Below are positions 1 to 13,000 of a stretch of 64,000 bases of DNA, piece by piece. The DNA lies in the NCBI GenBank assembly GCA_002049455.2, contig KV918811.1:62001-126000 (forward strand), read 5' to 3'. The translations under genes and the position numbers were made by a program. Within the stretch, counting starts at the first letter, position 1; each line of letters starts with the position of its first letter. The DNA is from Porphyra umbilicalis. Taxonomy: Eukaryota; Rhodophyta; Bangiophyceae; Bangiales; Bangiaceae. Under the pieces are notes generated by a model. It saw nothing but the letters and a program-made list of their open reading frames with translations, had not been told where the DNA came from and made no database searches.

Positions 1-105
1 CTGACGCTGCCGAGCCCGCTGCTACCAGGAGCGGCAGGCGACGCGTACGGGACACTAGCCGACATGTTGCTGCCGCCGGCAGCGCCGCCCATGCGCAGCC
101 CTTGA
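1..105 (+). CDS. C-terminal tail of a gene that begins before the window
   Basis: The first frame is open from base 1 and ends at a TGA at 103-105. It gives a 34-residue tail with ordinary composition (it reads ...GDAYGTLADMLLPPA... and ends in MRSP), unlike the arginine-rich shadows around it. No domain can be named from so short a piece. The call rests only on composition and on the frame being open at the window edge. It could be chance, since GC-rich DNA has few stops. Confidence 0.35.
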   Translation: MTLPSPLLPGAAGDAYGTLADMLLPPAAPPMRSP

Positions 106-1225
106 GCGGTTGCAAGCCCAGACCCATCTCGAGTGGCGCCACCGCCGCTTCCATCATCCCTCAAGGCCGACTCCAAGGCCTCCCGCAAGGCGCGGGCAGC
201 ACCCGCCCGCTCCTCATCCGAGGTCCTGCGCGCATCCAGCCAAATGTGCAGGGAAACATGGCCAGACAGGAGTGATGTCAACAAAGATCACCCTCAATCA
301 ACGTCAGTTGGTGGACGCACGTGGCAGAAAAGGGGAAGGCACCACCGAGTGGCCAACCAACCAGGAGTATACCCAGACGGAGTGCCCCTCGTCGCACGGC
401 AGGCAAAGGTAGAATACGCACACATGGCAAAGAACCTCGACACCAGAGAAAAACCGGCCTCCCACGGTGGCCGCCACCCCCGCCAACGACCGGCTGCGCC
501 AGCAACTCAGGCCAAACGTACGCAGCGCGAAGATCCTCGAGGAGGCCGTCAAGCTCCACAATGTGCGAGTTGGAAGGGGCAGTTGTTCTCATAGTCCTCA
601 TCATGGTGGCTGGCGAGGCTCAGGAAGCGCCGTGAAAATGCGAGGGGGCGTACGTATGATAGCTCGGGAGGTTCGCGAAGACGCGTGGCGTGGGAGTCGC
701 TCGGAGGCGCTTGCGGCTGTTTCAAGTGGATGGGCAGACTTCACGTGAGCCAAACTGCACTGACCTCCGAGTCTTTCACAGAAAAAGAGCACACCTCCAC
801 AGCTCTTGACATTCCACGAAAACTATCACTGAAACCGCGTTCGCGGAAATACCCTGGACTTGTTTACAACGTGCGAAGCAGCCGCCGACGACCAACCCAC
901 GCGAACCACCCCCCTCGCGCGGCCGCGCATCCTCGGCAAACAAGCCACCGCCAACAAGCACCGCCGCCGCCGCCGCCCACGCCGCCGCCGTCACCGCCGC
1001 GCCTGCCCCCCCAGCCACAAGCAGACGAATACCCACGCACCTCCAGACGTGCACACCGCCGCCGGCCTGCCGTCGCACCCGTCCCGGTCGCCACGGCCGC
1101 GGCAGTTGGGCGCCGCCGCCGCTGCCGCAGGCAGGCCGCCGTCGAACTCCGCGCCGCGGCCCCCCGCCGGCGCGTCGGCGGCGGTGCGCACGCCCGCTAG
1201 CGGCGGCAGCGGCGACGGTGGGGCC
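106..1225. other. Intergenic or unresolved sequence
   Basis: No gene can be called. One stretch near 470-580 on the plus strand reads like ordinary protein (NDRLRQQLRPNVRSAKIL, then EEAVKLHN) inside a frame that closes at 748. It could be an exon or a decayed gene piece, but no start, splice sites or family were recognised. The part from about 900 to 1225 is increasingly GC-rich and leads into the next candidate start. Confidence 0.4.
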
Positions 1226-1774
1226 ATGGACCACAGCCCGCCGCCGCCGCCGCCGCCGTCGCAGCCGCCACCCGTCGCAGTCGCGGTGATGGCGGGCGCG
1301 ACAGCGGCGGCAGCCGCGGCAGGGGAGGCGGCGGTGGCGCTGCCGGCGCCCTTCCTCGCTCCCAATGGCGGCGGAGCTCGTTCCCCGTCAGACAGTGGCG
1401 GGGGCGAGGAGTGGGGGAGCACCACAACGGGCGGGGCCGCCGTCAACGCTGCCGCCGCGTCGGCGCGGGGGGGCGGCGCCTCGGACCATGCCATATCGCG
1501 CGCGACGAGCGGTGCGGCCGCCGGCGGGGACACCCACACGCGCGCGCGGGGGGGTGGGTGGGGCTGGTCGCCTCGTCGGCGCGACGGCCGACCGCGCGCC
1601 GGCTGTGTTGGTCGCGGGCGGTCGCGCACCGACGCGCGCGCGGGGGGTGTGTCGGGCGTGCGCGGCCGCCGCGGTGGTGACCCCGACGACAGCGGTGGTG
1701 CGGCCGTCGGCAGCTCCCGCCGGGCGTCCGGGAGCCCTCTCCTCCAGGACGATGGGTCGCGAGCGTCTGCTTGA
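1226..1774 (+). CDS. Hypothetical low-complexity protein (182 aa)
   Basis: An ATG in a good context (ggggccATGG) opens a 182-codon frame. It starts MDHSPPPPPPPSQPP, passes through alanine- and glycine-rich sequence (GGGARSPSDSGGGEEWGS) and ends in a polar tail (SSRRASGSPLLQDDGSRASA). No domain was recognised. The middle (about 1530-1660) contains CG-dinucleotide repeats and arginine-rich sequence that may be noncoding or in another frame. It may be a real N-terminal exon of a larger gene, or a chance frame in GC-rich DNA. Confidence 0.3.
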   Translation: MDHSPPPPPPPSQPPPVAVAVMAGATAAAAAAGEAAVALPAPFLAPNGGGARSPSDSGGGEEWGSTTTGGAAVNAAAASARGGGASDHAISRATSGAAAGGDTHTRARGGGWGWSPRRRDGRPRAGCVGRGRSRTDARAGGVSGVRGRRGGDPDDSGGAAVGSSRRASGSPLLQDDGSRASA

Positions 1775-4700
1775 AAATTCGAACAGAATGTGCCTTGGTT
1801 GTCCCGTGAGCGCCATCGCCGGACTTAACCACAAAATACAGTCCACGCGTCTGACCAGATCGACGTTTCCGGGGGTCTGAACGCACCACCCTCATTCTGA
1901 AGCAACTGACCCGGACATCCTACGAAAAGCGACGTACGGCGTCCGTATGACCGCGGCTGACATGCTACAAACGAGAAAAGCTACAGAAAGTGCTGGACGC
2001 ATGTTGCGCACCGAACCATGCCCAAAGGACCCGCAGCAGTGATCGATACACTGCGTACCGCCCGAAAAGGTGTGCAAACGGGGCCAACCGCAAGTACTCC
2101 CGCGCATGCACTGGAGAAAAAAAAAAGTTATGTGTGTGACCCCATGCGCATGTTGATAAGTACCCTAGACTAAAGTCCATGGAACTGTTCCCGTGAAATA
2201 TGAAATATTCTGCTGCAGTTTTTTCCTTGGACTTTCGGTGTGATCGTCGCCGCTTCCGCCGCCGCACGGTTTGAGGGCAACTTTGCCAAGTGGTTCGCTG
2301 CAGCAGTCGGAAGGTGCACAAGACGCACCTCCCCCTCAGTGTTGAGAAAATGGGAGGGCCGACTTGCGGTCTAACCTCTGCTCACGCCGACATAACGTCG
2401 GTGTGGTGTCGTTGCTGATCGTCCGCGGTTTGGCGCGACGTTGTGTCGCGTTTGAGGCGTTTCCGCGTCGAGAAGAGTCTCTCAAGGACGAACTGGTAGC
2501 TGCAGGCTGCAATGAAGGGGGGTATGGAGGAGTTCAACTGTCGACGTGGGCGACGCGCGCAAAGAGGTGGCAAGAGGGCAGCAATGAGGATGCAGCGGTG
2601 GAGCTCGGAGAATTCGCTGTTGCTACAGTCCGCATACAATGAGGTGGGTGGAGACTGGCAGTAGCTAAAGCAGCACAATGATTCTAGAACTCAGTCCGTG
2701 TCACGGTTGGACGTCTGTTGTCGTACAACTCTTGTTTTCTAGCAAGCCGCGCTCACGGAGCGGGCGAGTAGTGACACTTTCCGAGCATCCGCAGCTGCGA
2801 ATGTAGCAATATGTGGCGCTTTACTTTAGAAGTCTTCGTTTTTTTGTGCAGTGCCGAACGGAGCTAGAGGCATTCCAAGGTCGAGGCGTCCAGGGCCGCT
2901 TGGTTCAGAAGTAGCCTACTAATCCATCGGACTGCCCCTGAGAGAGCGATTTCGTGCAAGGCTCTCCGTCCTGGTCGAACGTACCTGACATTTGTTCTTG
3001 GACAGATAAAGTGCTACGTGACAAGGAGAGAAGCATGAAGATCGCAGGGAGCACCATCAGAAAGAGCACGTCAAAGAGCATACGGTATTTCCCTCATCTT
3101 GCAAACTCGTCAAGCCTCGTAAGATGAGATTTCTAAAATAAAGCGCCACATATCACCATGGTAGTTCTTGAGCTTCGAACAGACATCTCGTGGCTGCTGT
3201 CGCCTCTTGCGTGACCGCCACGGTTTCTCACCCGCAGCCAACCTGTGGATCCTGCTCTACGAGCCTCCACATCTATCGCGGGTCCTTTCGGCCTCGTCGC
3301 GATCCGGAGGACTGGGGCTGCCACTGCAGGGGCAGTGGATTTACGGCCAAGTAGCCGAGACCACCATCGCTGTCCTTGTCGCCTCGGCCCAACATGGCCT
3401 CCCATGTCGCTCCGAGGGATTGTGGACCACCCTTTCTCCCCCATCCCCCTTCGCCCCCACCCATCTAATATTGGGCGGCTGCCATACCAAGGCGCGGGAT
3501 CATCCCGCGACGTTGCGCGGGTTGATGATCAACACGTCGGGCCAGGGGTGCCGTCGCAGGCGAATACCGCGCGGCCTTTTGGCTCGGGCGATCCAGCAAT
3601 TGCGGGCGCGTGCCCGCGGCTGCGTCCGCCTGTGCCGCCCGCAGGCGCTGACCACGCGAGCGATGCGCTGGCAGCACACCAGCGGCGGGGGGCGCGCGGC
3701 GAGCAACAGTGGCAGCAGTCCTATGCACGAATCGGACCGTGGCGCTATCCAAGCCGAGCGCACAGCGCGCCGTCTGTCACGCATCCCGCCCTGCGCAGTG
3801 CACGTCGTTGCTGGATCCACCACGAGCCCGTTTTCCCCCTAAATCGCCCGTACAAAAGCTTCCACGACCCCTCGTAAACGCCTGTACGAGGTGTTTTTCT
3901 TATGAAAAACATGTTGAAACATGCGTACGTTTGCATGACGGCTTTTTGCGATGACTTCTTGGATGCACCAGAAGCCTCTTTGAGAGCGCCTCCTACAGTA
4001 GTGAGCGACATGGTCGAAGTGCGCAAGGTGCAAACGTACACATGTGCTCAACAAGTGCGTGCGAGCGCACCCATCCTTCCAACGAGGTGTTTTTGATTTT
4101 CTTGCACGATTCATTAAGACACCGTGTTCGAGGGGTGCGAATCAAGTCGTGCGCGGGGTATGGTGCTGCTGGGGAAGTACCTTCTTGTCACAGTTGTCTG
4201 CCTCTCTGCCCGACTTTGTCACACTTACTTCTAGCCGCAGGACCAACATCTGCCATTCCACTAACGGCGATCGGCAATGGCTGGAGAATTGAGGTTTCCG
4301 ATTGCACTAAGTTCTTCAGCGAGTGCCAAAGAACGGTGCATCCCGAGCGGAAAAGATGCTTCCCGGCGGCCACAGAGCCGGGGGTCGCGATGCGATCCGC
4401 ATCGATCCGCGGGTCCGTTGACTTGGCGTGGTTGCCCGGTCTTGGCCGCTGCCGGCGTTTGCCTGCCTGGCGCCGCCACATCCTCTCCGCTACACATCCG
4501 GCACACGCGCTCTCTGCAAGTGTGGCGCCTCCCCATGCCTTTCCAGTGGGACTGTAGCCGACTACTCTTGCCCCTCTGCCGCCCCAGAGGGGGCGCAATC
4601 TTCCTCTGCTCGCGGGCTGCACGATGGTGTCCTTCTACGTATTTCTTGCCCTACTCGGCACAGATCCGGTACTGAGCACCGCACCCGTTCAGTGTATCAA

Positions 4701-7429
4701 GTCGCACTTGCAAGAACTTGAGCGGAATCCATAGAGCCCTTATCCACGCCCTAATCTCGTCGCCACTACGCCACAACGAGGTTTTTGGACGGGATACGAG
4801 CAAACACTGCTAGCGTGCGAGCAGGTGCCCGTTTTCAAAGAGCGTGTACGAGCTATTTGGGGAGAAAACGGGCTCGTGGTGGATCCAGCAACGAGGGAGG
4901 CTGTGGGGACACGGCCAGCGCCGATCGATTTGGTGGCGTGCATCTACTGTCACCCGCCTCGATTCCGCCGCGTGTACCTCTGGCGTGCAGCGGGTATTTT
5001 GGGCCCCAACACACACTCCCCTCCACTCGCTTTCACCAACCCCCCCGCCTTGGGACTCTTGTGAGCCCGTGTCATAGGGGAGGGGAGTACAGTGCAGTGC
5101 GTTCGGCTCACCGTACTGTAGATGCTCTGTTCCACGCCTCTCTCCCGACGGTTGCCAGACCGAGGGCACGGGTGCAAACCCACGCCTCCCGAGTCGGGAA
5201 CACAGCACGTGCCTTTGGCGCGTCGCAACGAGCAACCGATTAAAACAGGGGCGCCACCGGCTGCGAGGGGAGGGAGGGGAGGGTGGACGGAGGAATGCAA
5301 TCTCCCTACACAAGTCACCCGCCGCGCACCCCCCCCACGCGGTGTCGGCCGGTGCCGGCACCCCGCCCGTCGGCCGCCGTTGCCAACCGCAACGCCGCAC
5401 CGGTGGGGCTGCATGCGCGCGGGTCACGCACGCCCGCCCCCGTGCCTCGGCCAACCGCAACGCCAGGCGCCGGCATGCGTCACGGCCATTGGGCGCGGTG
5501 AGAAGCGGCTGACGGTGTTTGGTGTGGCCGTACTCCTACAAACGTTGTGGGGGGGGGGGGGAGCGGAGGGAAGGGGCGGCGAGTCCGCTCTACCAACACC
5601 AACCGTTGTCCAATGGCGTTGCGTCCGCCCCGCGACTACGATCAGTGGCAGGCGCGGCAGTCTCGACGGCAATATCGGAATAGCAAGCCACGTACAGGAC
5701 GTGGCGGACGGCGGCGCACGGCACAAGTGCGAGGTTCGCTTCATCCGCCATCCTGGAGTGAATTGTCGGCATGCCGATGTGTCTTGGGAACGGTCGCATC
5801 TGGTGCCCGTCCGTAGAGGAAAGTTTTAAAAAAGTGTTGGATTGAGAAGTACTGCCTCTTCTCATTAGGCTCCCACGTTGCCCCATCCCATGTATGGTCC
5901 GCAGTACGTACTTTCCACAGAGAAGATCGACGGGGCGCCTGGTGAGACTGAGACAAACGCGTGCATGCACATGACGTGACGGACCAGGTGCACTGGCTGG
6001 CGTACAGGTAAACGCTGTGAAGAACCACAGTGCCGTACCTGATGGCCAGCAACCAGGCCAGTGCACGATGCTTTCGTTCGCTGTCAAAGTCGCTGAGCTA
6101 CCGCGTTAGACTATGCAGCGGCTCACGGAGAGCGGTGGCTCTCCAAGAAAACGTTCTCGGGCACCCGATGCGCGCCGAGTCCTCATAGACTGCAGGTACC
6201 GCACTGCTCGGCAGGCGCACGGGTCTGGACCGATGGTACAGGAGGGGAGCGTGGCGCAGTCGCCCACACGACACGCCGCCTGCCGGGGCGCGCGCGCGCG
6301 CGCGCACCTGCAGCGCCCGTCCCCACAACCCACGGACGGGCGCCACATGGGCAGTGGGTGCCCTCAGTCCCTCGTGCTCGGCAACTCCCTTCCCAGCCCC
6401 CCCCACCCACAGGGCGTCGCAGATCCAACCGGCACCGAGCCACATCGCATGTCTCCCGCAACGCAACCTAAAAATCCACTGCACATTTCGTTTCGACACA
6501 AGCACCCACGCCCGCACGCCACGGACCCGCCGCAGCCCGACCGGCAGGTCGGCCGGGGGGGTACAGTAGGCGCGCGACCCGCGCCTCGGGGCGCCTGCCC
6601 CCCCCCCCCCTCCCGGCGGTGCCCCCTCGCCCCCCGCCGCCACGACCGCCCGGCGACGCGGGCGCGCGGGCGGGGGGCCCGCCCCGCCGCACCCGCCGTC
6701 TCCACCGCACCCCCGCCGGCGGGGGCGGCCGCGCCGGCGGCGGGCGGGTGACGCGCCGCGCCCCGCCGCGCCGCCGCCAATGGGTGGCGACGCGCGGGCC
6801 CCGCCGCGCCGCCGCGCGCGGGAGCGCCCGCGCGACCGTCCGCGCCGCCGCCCGCGTCTCGGCGTCGCCGCGCGCGTGGCGGCGGTGGCGCTAGTCTCCA
6901 CCCCCCCCCCCCCCCCCGCCCTCCCGCCCCCGACCCCTCCTCCGGTCCCGCCACGTCGCCCGTCGGCCGCCAGCCGAAGGTGCTGCCGACCGCGGGGCCG
7001 CCGCGGGTGGTGCTCCCGCCGCCTCGGCGCGCCTCGACGCCCTGCCGCTGGTCACCCCGGTCTGCCGCCGCCGTCAGCGCCGGCGCGCTCGGACGACATC
7101 CCGGCGGCACGCGCTCCCTCTGCGGTGTCTGACAGCGAGAGGCGAGGGGTGGTCAGCCTTTGCGTCGCTTGTCTCTCCCCACGCCCCTCATCGCCTCCGC
7201 CTGCCCGTACCGCGTCGTATCGTCAGCGACGGCGCGGCGCCGTGGGGTGCGGCCGACGCACCGGTGCGGCAGACCGACCGACGTGGCGCGCGCCTCGCCC
7301 ATTGCCGCGTGGTCGACCGCCGCGGTGGTGGCGCGGCGGCGCCACTCACTGGACCGGCACGGGCGCGCCCTCTCCCCCACCGATCGTCTGCCGGCACCCG
7401 TCGTTTGCCGGCACGGAGCCGTCGGCGCC
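1775..7429. other. Long gene-poor region
   Basis: No coding region could be supported. Positions 1790-3130 are closer to average base composition and hold only short scattered frames. Positions 3805-4894 form an inverted-repeat-bounded segment, listed separately. A long G run lies near 5549-5562. From about 6250 to 7430 the sequence becomes extremely GC-rich, with an alternating CG tract near 6290-6305 and C runs near 6600 and 6900. Every frame is open there, so open length carries no information. Confidence 0.5.
3805..4894. repeat. 1.09-kb segment bounded by ~31-bp inverted repeats
   Basis: The left arm at 3805-3835 (tcgttgctggatccaccacg...) is matched on the opposite strand by the right arm at 4864-4894. 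About 31 bp are perfect and the similarity continues inward, with mismatches, for about 20 bp. The interior contains short repeated motifs (cgaggtgttttt at 3886 and 4082) but no transposase was seen. The layout suits a non-autonomous DNA transposon. A target-site duplication could not be assigned, so an unrelated inverted duplication remains possible. Confidence 0.55.
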
Positions 7430-8795
7430 ATGCCACGCCAGTGGTTGGTCCCGCTCGACGGCGGAGGCGGGGGCGGCGACGGCGGCAACGACGACGGTGG
7501 CGGCCGCCGCCGCGAGCGGCAGACCATGACCAAGGCGCCGGCGGCGGCCGCCACCACGCGTGCGCTACCGCGTCTATACCGACGGGCGGCAGCTGCTGCC
7601 GGCCGGGCGCATCAGCCACCTGCCCGCCACGCCCATGCCGCCCCCCGCCGCCGCCGCCGCCGCCACGGCCGCCGCGCCCCCACCCTCGTCCTTGTCGTCA
7701 ACGTCCCTAACGCTACCGCCAGCGTTGCCGCCGACGGCGCCACGCGGCGCGGCTGCCGCGCCGGCACCCGCCGCCGGCGCCTCCGCGCCCGCCCCGCCGG
7801 GCCCGCCACGCAAGCTGCGCTTCCGCCTACGGTCGCACCACGCGGCGGCACCCGCCCCCCCCACCGCGCCGGCGGCAGGGGCGGCCGCGGCGGCCGCGCG
7901 CGCGGCGCGCCACCGGCGGCTCGCCCACTACGCCACCGCCGCGGCGGGCGGTCGCGGCGGCCGCGGCGGCGCGGGCGGCGCCGCCGGCGCCTGGGACGCG
8001 GCCGACGACGCGGTGGGCACCCGCGCCGTAGCTGCCACCACCGCCGCCGCCGCTGCCGCCGCCGCCGCCGAAGGCCACGCGGCGGGGGTGGTGCGCCCGC
8101 CCCCCCCCTCCCCCCACCCCCCCCCGCCGCCGCCGCGCCAGGCGACGCGTCCCCGCCGGGCCGCCGGTCGCGCGCGGCGGCGGCGGCGCGGCGCGCCCTC
8201 CGCGGCCGCCCCCTCCGGCGCGGGCGCGGGCGCCCGACGGGGCCGCCGCCACGTCGGCAGCGACGCGCGCGTTGCTCGCGTGGGCGGCGGCCGCCGCCGC
8301 CGCGAGTGGCTCTGTGGCGGGCCCGGGCGGTGGGGGGAGGGGGGCGGCGCCGCCCGCCGCCCGCGCGGCGGCGGCGGCGGCCTCGGGGCGGCACAGCTCG
8401 ACGGTGGAGTTGTGGGCGGGCGGCAGCCGCGGGGGGGCGGGCGGCGACGACGTGCCGTGGTATGGGGGGGGGGAGGGGGGGGGGGGTGCGCCTGCTGCTA
8501 CGGGAGAGCGGGCGGCTGGCGGTGGGGGGAGGGTGGCGCCGCCGCTCGTGGTGGCGCCGCCGCGGCGGGTGAGGCGGCCGCGACGCTGTTTTGTTTTTGT
8601 CCTCACAGGACCACCGACGCGCCGGGGTGGGGACGCGACGGAGACGACGTGGGTGGCATGGGCGGGGGGCTACGTCGTGGGCGGGGGGGGCGCCGCGCCG
8701 TGGCGCGCCGGTGGCTGCGGTGGCAGGTGGGCGCCGCCACCGCGGGGCCATGGCCGGGACGGGCACCGTGTGGACGCGGCGTGGGCGGACGGTGA
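7430..8795 (+). CDS. Hypothetical Ala/Gly/Pro-rich protein, frames unresolved, probable intron
   Basis: Several pieces look protein-like. An ATG at 7430 starts MPRQWLVPLDGGGGG. From 7560 a second frame reads RYRVYTDGRQLLPAGRIS and later RKLRFRLRSHH. A third frame near 8260-8465 ends in SSTVELWAGGS and DDVPWYGGG. A good splice acceptor (tttttgtcctcacag) ends at 8607 and is followed by TTDAPGWGRDGDDVGG to a stop at 8795. The frame changes lie at runs of C or G, so one gene with homopolymer-length errors and one intron is plausible. No known domain was recognised. Confidence is low because the GC content keeps all six frames open. Confidence 0.3.
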
Positions 8796-10086
8796 GGCAA
8801 GCGCCACGGGACGACCGGGTGTCGCGTAGGGTCCGCCACAGTGCCACACCATGGGCGCGAGAGCGGAGGGCGCGCTCGTGGCAACATGGAGATTGTACAT
8901 ACAAGGAGATGGTCCAGGGGAGAGGGGGGGGTGGGAGAGAGGGGGGGGCGGCTCTGTTACCGCAGGGTTTGAACAACCGCTGCCACGTCCCGAGGGGGAA
9001 AGGCACTGTAGCGACGCAGCTTCGCGCGTGCATGAGGCGACATATGCAAAAGTAGGGGTGACAACGGGTGGGGCAGGTCAAAAGAAGACAGAGAGAACGG
9101 TGTCACAGATGACGCACGGCCACACGCTCGAATGCATAGGAGCAACAAGGAACAAACCACTACTTGACTACTAACGCCGCCAGCACAAGCCATCAAGGCA
9201 AGAACCAAGCACCACACACCGGTCTGAGCAAAACCGCTCTTCCCCCCCCCACGCCCTCCCGACACCCCACGACCAGTGCAAAAACGACTAGCGAGGACAT
9301 GTGGCGCGGGCATGAACCGAGGTGCCCGACAAAAGCGTTCCACCCAGGGATTAACCGCGCGGCCGTCGTGCGGCGTCTCCGCCCGGCCGGCTCGGGGCCA
9401 CCCCGCCCGTGGGAAGCGGGAACAGGGTAGCAGCAACCGGGAGCGCGGCCGCGGGCGTGTCTACTGCCGAACCGGGGCGGCAGGAGCACGACGACCGCGA
9501 GCGAGGGTCTTGAAGTCGCGCTCGAGCGCGGCCGCGGCAATCCGTAAATCGAAAGGTAGGATCAATTCCCCACAAAATACTAGACACTACAGGAAGTAGT
9601 ACCTCATCGGAAAATAGATCGTAACACGAACTGGACCGGCTACTTTATGTTACAAAACCTAATTAACTGCGGCTAAGAAGTACACTTCTCACCAAGTAGG
9701 TCATCTGAAAGTACACCAAGACGTGGGGGCCGAGAGCCCGCACACGCCGCGGACACGATGGCGCGCCCTTGAAGACGTGGGGTGCGTGGGGGTGGTTCAC
9801 CGCCCGTTCTTTGCCCGGCCGCCTCGCTTCCCGCCGCACTCGCGGGCGGGGCCGCCGCCGTCTGGTGCACCCCCCCCCGCTTGTCCCTGACTCCCCTTTT
9901 TCCTTCCGTTCCTCCCCCTTTCCCCCCGACTCTCCATTTTTTTTTTTCATTCCCGTCGATTTTTTCTCCGTGCTTCCTCCCCCCTTCCCCCCGTGCGTTG
10001 TGGTGCCTCCCCCCCCGCGAGCGCACTCCCGCGCGCGGGCGTCCCGGGCGTCGGCCGCCAGCCGCCCGCCCCCCCCTTACTGCACC
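8796..10086. other. Intergenic region upstream of the DEP-DUF547 gene
   Basis: No gene is supported. The base composition falls toward average at about 8880-9700, then becomes pyrimidine-rich on the plus strand from 9860 to 10,080, with C and T runs. This pyrimidine tract directly precedes the start codon at 10,087 and is probably the 5' untranslated leader and promoter of that gene. Confidence 0.45.
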
Positions 10087-13000
10087 ATGGCCTCCTCCCT
10101 CCCACGCAAGCGCAAGGCCAATGAGGAGCAGGTCGTGCCCGACTATGACGCGTCGGCGGCCGCGTCGCGGTCGCCGACGCTCGGGGTGCTGCCGGCAGAG
10201 CGGCGGGTGGCGCCGGGCCTGCGGCCGCCCCTGCTGTCGGCGGGCGGCACGCCCATGGCGTTGGCCGCCGGGGGGAGTGGCGACCTCCCGCTGCGGCCGG
10301 GGCCGTGGGCGTGGGGGCCCCTTCGATCGGGGGGGGGGGGGGCGTCGGCGGCGCCGCGGGTGGGGGGGCGCCCCCAGCGGCGGCGGCGGCGTCGGCGCCT
10401 CGGCCGAGTGGTCGACCGCCACCATCCCTGGTGTTGGGCCTGGCGGCAGCAGCGGCGGCGGCAGCGGCGGTGGCGGCGGCGGCGGCGGCGGCGGCGGGGG
10501 CCCCGGCGGTGGTGGCGCCGTCGGCAGCGACCCGTCGGCGAGCACGACCGACGCGACGGCCATGTCCAATTTTGAGTCGGTGTACGCGCGCATGCGCGCG
10601 CGCGACACGGGCGTGGCCGTCAGCGACCGGCGGTGGCGCGTCAAAACGTACGCTCAGTGCTTTGTCGGCTCCGAGGCGGTCACGTGGATCATGGACTCGC
10701 TTGGCGTCACGTCCCGCGGGGAGGCGGTCAAGGTCGGCCAGCGCCTCATGGACGCGGGCCTCGTGCACCACGTGACCCACTCGGAGCCGTTTGCGGACGA
10801 GTACTTTTTCTACCGGTGGCAGGAAGACGACGCGTCCTCGGTGCTCAACATGAAGCGCGTGTGGGGCGTCGATCGGCGGCCGCGCCACGCGGTCGACGTG
10901 TCGGTCGACCTCCTCACCGCCATCGCCCTCATTTGTGAGGACAACCGCAAGGGTGCACTCGCCGTCGCCACCGCCACCGCGGGGGGAGGGGGGGGGGCGC
11001 CGGGCTCCGCGTCGCCCCACACCCCCGCGTCGCAGGTGCGCCACGAGGCGGCGCGGCCGAGCGCGGGGATGAGCGGCAGCTTGTCGGCGGCGGCGGCGGC
11101 CATGGCGGCGCTGACGGGCCTCCCGCACCCGTCGTCCATCCTCTCCTCGCCGACGGTCATTCCGTCGGCGCCGCTGCCGCGGGCGGGGGCGCCCGCCGCA
11201 ACCGGGCCGTCGGCGGTGCCGGGGGCGTGCTCTGGCGCCCCGCGGGTGCCGTCCTCCCACCTACCGGTCGCGCTGCAGCCGTCGCCGCCGGGCTTGCGGG
11301 GCGCGTCGGGGGCGGGCTTGGCGGGGGGGCTGACGGGCACGGACGCGGAGGCGGCGCCGCCGCCGGCGCGGATGCCCAACGCGGCGCACCTCCACGCCTT
11401 TGCGGACGTGGGGGGGGTGGCGGGGGGTTCGGGTGCGCTCGGGTCGGGGGGCGTGTTCAACGGCGCCGTGCCGGTCGGGCCGTCCCCGCGGCTGACGGGC
11501 AGCGCGGGGGGGAGCTTGGACGCGACGCCCCTGATGGGGGGGGGGGCCGGCGCGTCCACCCCGACCGACGGCACCGGCGCCGGCGCCATGGGCGCGCCGT
11601 CCGCCTCGGGGACGAGCCTCGGCAGTCGCGCGCTCGCCGCCGTCGGCGTGTCGCCCATCTTTCAACTGTCGGTCGGCTCGCCGCCGTTGGCGACCGCCGC
11701 GGCCGGGGAGGCGGCGGGGTCGTCGGCACGCCGCGGCGGCAGCATTGTGCTGGAAGGCTCGGACGATGTCGACTATACGCGCCTCCGCGCGTCGACCCCC
11801 TTCCGCGCCTTTGCTGTCGCGACGGCGGAGCTCCAGCGCGTCGACTTGCTGCCGCTGAATCACGACGAGCGGCTGGCGTTTTTCGCCAACGTTTACAACA
11901 CGCTCGTCCTCCACGCGCACGCCGTGTACGGGCCGCCAACGTCGCTGTTGCGGCGGTGGGTCTTCTTCCGCACCCTCTCGTACCGCGTCGGCGGGGCGAA
12001 TTGGACGCTCGACGATATCGAGCACGGGGTGTTGCGGGCCAATGCGCGGCCGCCCTTTCTGAAATTTGTCCAGCAGCTGCGCTTTGGGGACCCGCGCACG
12101 GCCTTCGTCCTCGGCCGCCGCGACGGGCGCATCCACTTTGTCATTAGCGCGGGGACGGTGTCGGACCCGCCCGTGCGCATCCTGGAGGGGGAGGACGTGG
12201 AGGAGGTGCTCGACGAGGCCACCACCGACTTTTTGGACGTGGCCGTGAGCGTCGACACGGAGGCCCGCGTCGTGCGGGTACCCCGCATCTTTTGGTGGTA
12301 CGCGGGGGACTTTCCGCGCGGCACCGCCCCGCTGCTGCGATGGATTGCGCGCTACGTGCGGGACGAGCTGCGCGTCGCGCTGCTGGCGCTCGTCGACGGC
12401 GCGCCGCCCGCGTCGCCGGCGCTCGCCAAGGGCGCGCCAGGTGCGCCGGGCGGCGCCGCCGTTGGGGGCGCCGACGGGCTCCTCTGGCGCACCGCGTCGG
12501 GCTCGTCTGCGGGCGGCGGCGGGGAGAGCCCCTCCGTCACCCCCCTCGCCGCCGCCGTGTCCCCCGGCGGCGGCGGCGGCGGCGGCGGCGACGTGCCGTC
12601 CGTCACGATCACGTACGAGAACTTTGATTGGTCGGCCGACGCGCGCTTCTCCGCCGCCGTCGTCCGCCGCAGGCGGCGGCGGCTGGCGCGCGCGGCCGCC
12701 GCGGCTGCCGCTGCGGCCGCCGGGACGGCGCCGACGGGGCACCTGCCGCTGGCGGGCGCCGGCGCGGCGGCGGCCGGTGGGTCGCTGCCGCCGGGGACGT
12801 CGCTCCCCGACGGGACGGTGGTCGGCGTGCCCGCCGAGACGCTCGCCACGGGCGTCTACTCGTCGACGGCCGCCATGGGCGCGGGGGTGGGCGGCTCCCC
12901 GCTGCTGGCGGCTGCCGACGGGGTCTCCGGCGGCGGCCCGGGCCGCCGGGGGGGGGGGGGCGCGTGCCGCCCTCGTCGGCGGCGGTGCCAGACGTGGCGG

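Noticed and set aside
6085-6115. tRNA A-box-like TAGCTCAGC on the minus strand
   Set aside because: No B box, no cloverleaf and no anticodon arm could be drawn downstream.
7612-9081. 489-codon minus-strand open frame, very rich in Arg and Pro
   Set aside because: GC-rich DNA leaves all frames open here. The composition is that of a reverse-strand shadow and no motif was seen.
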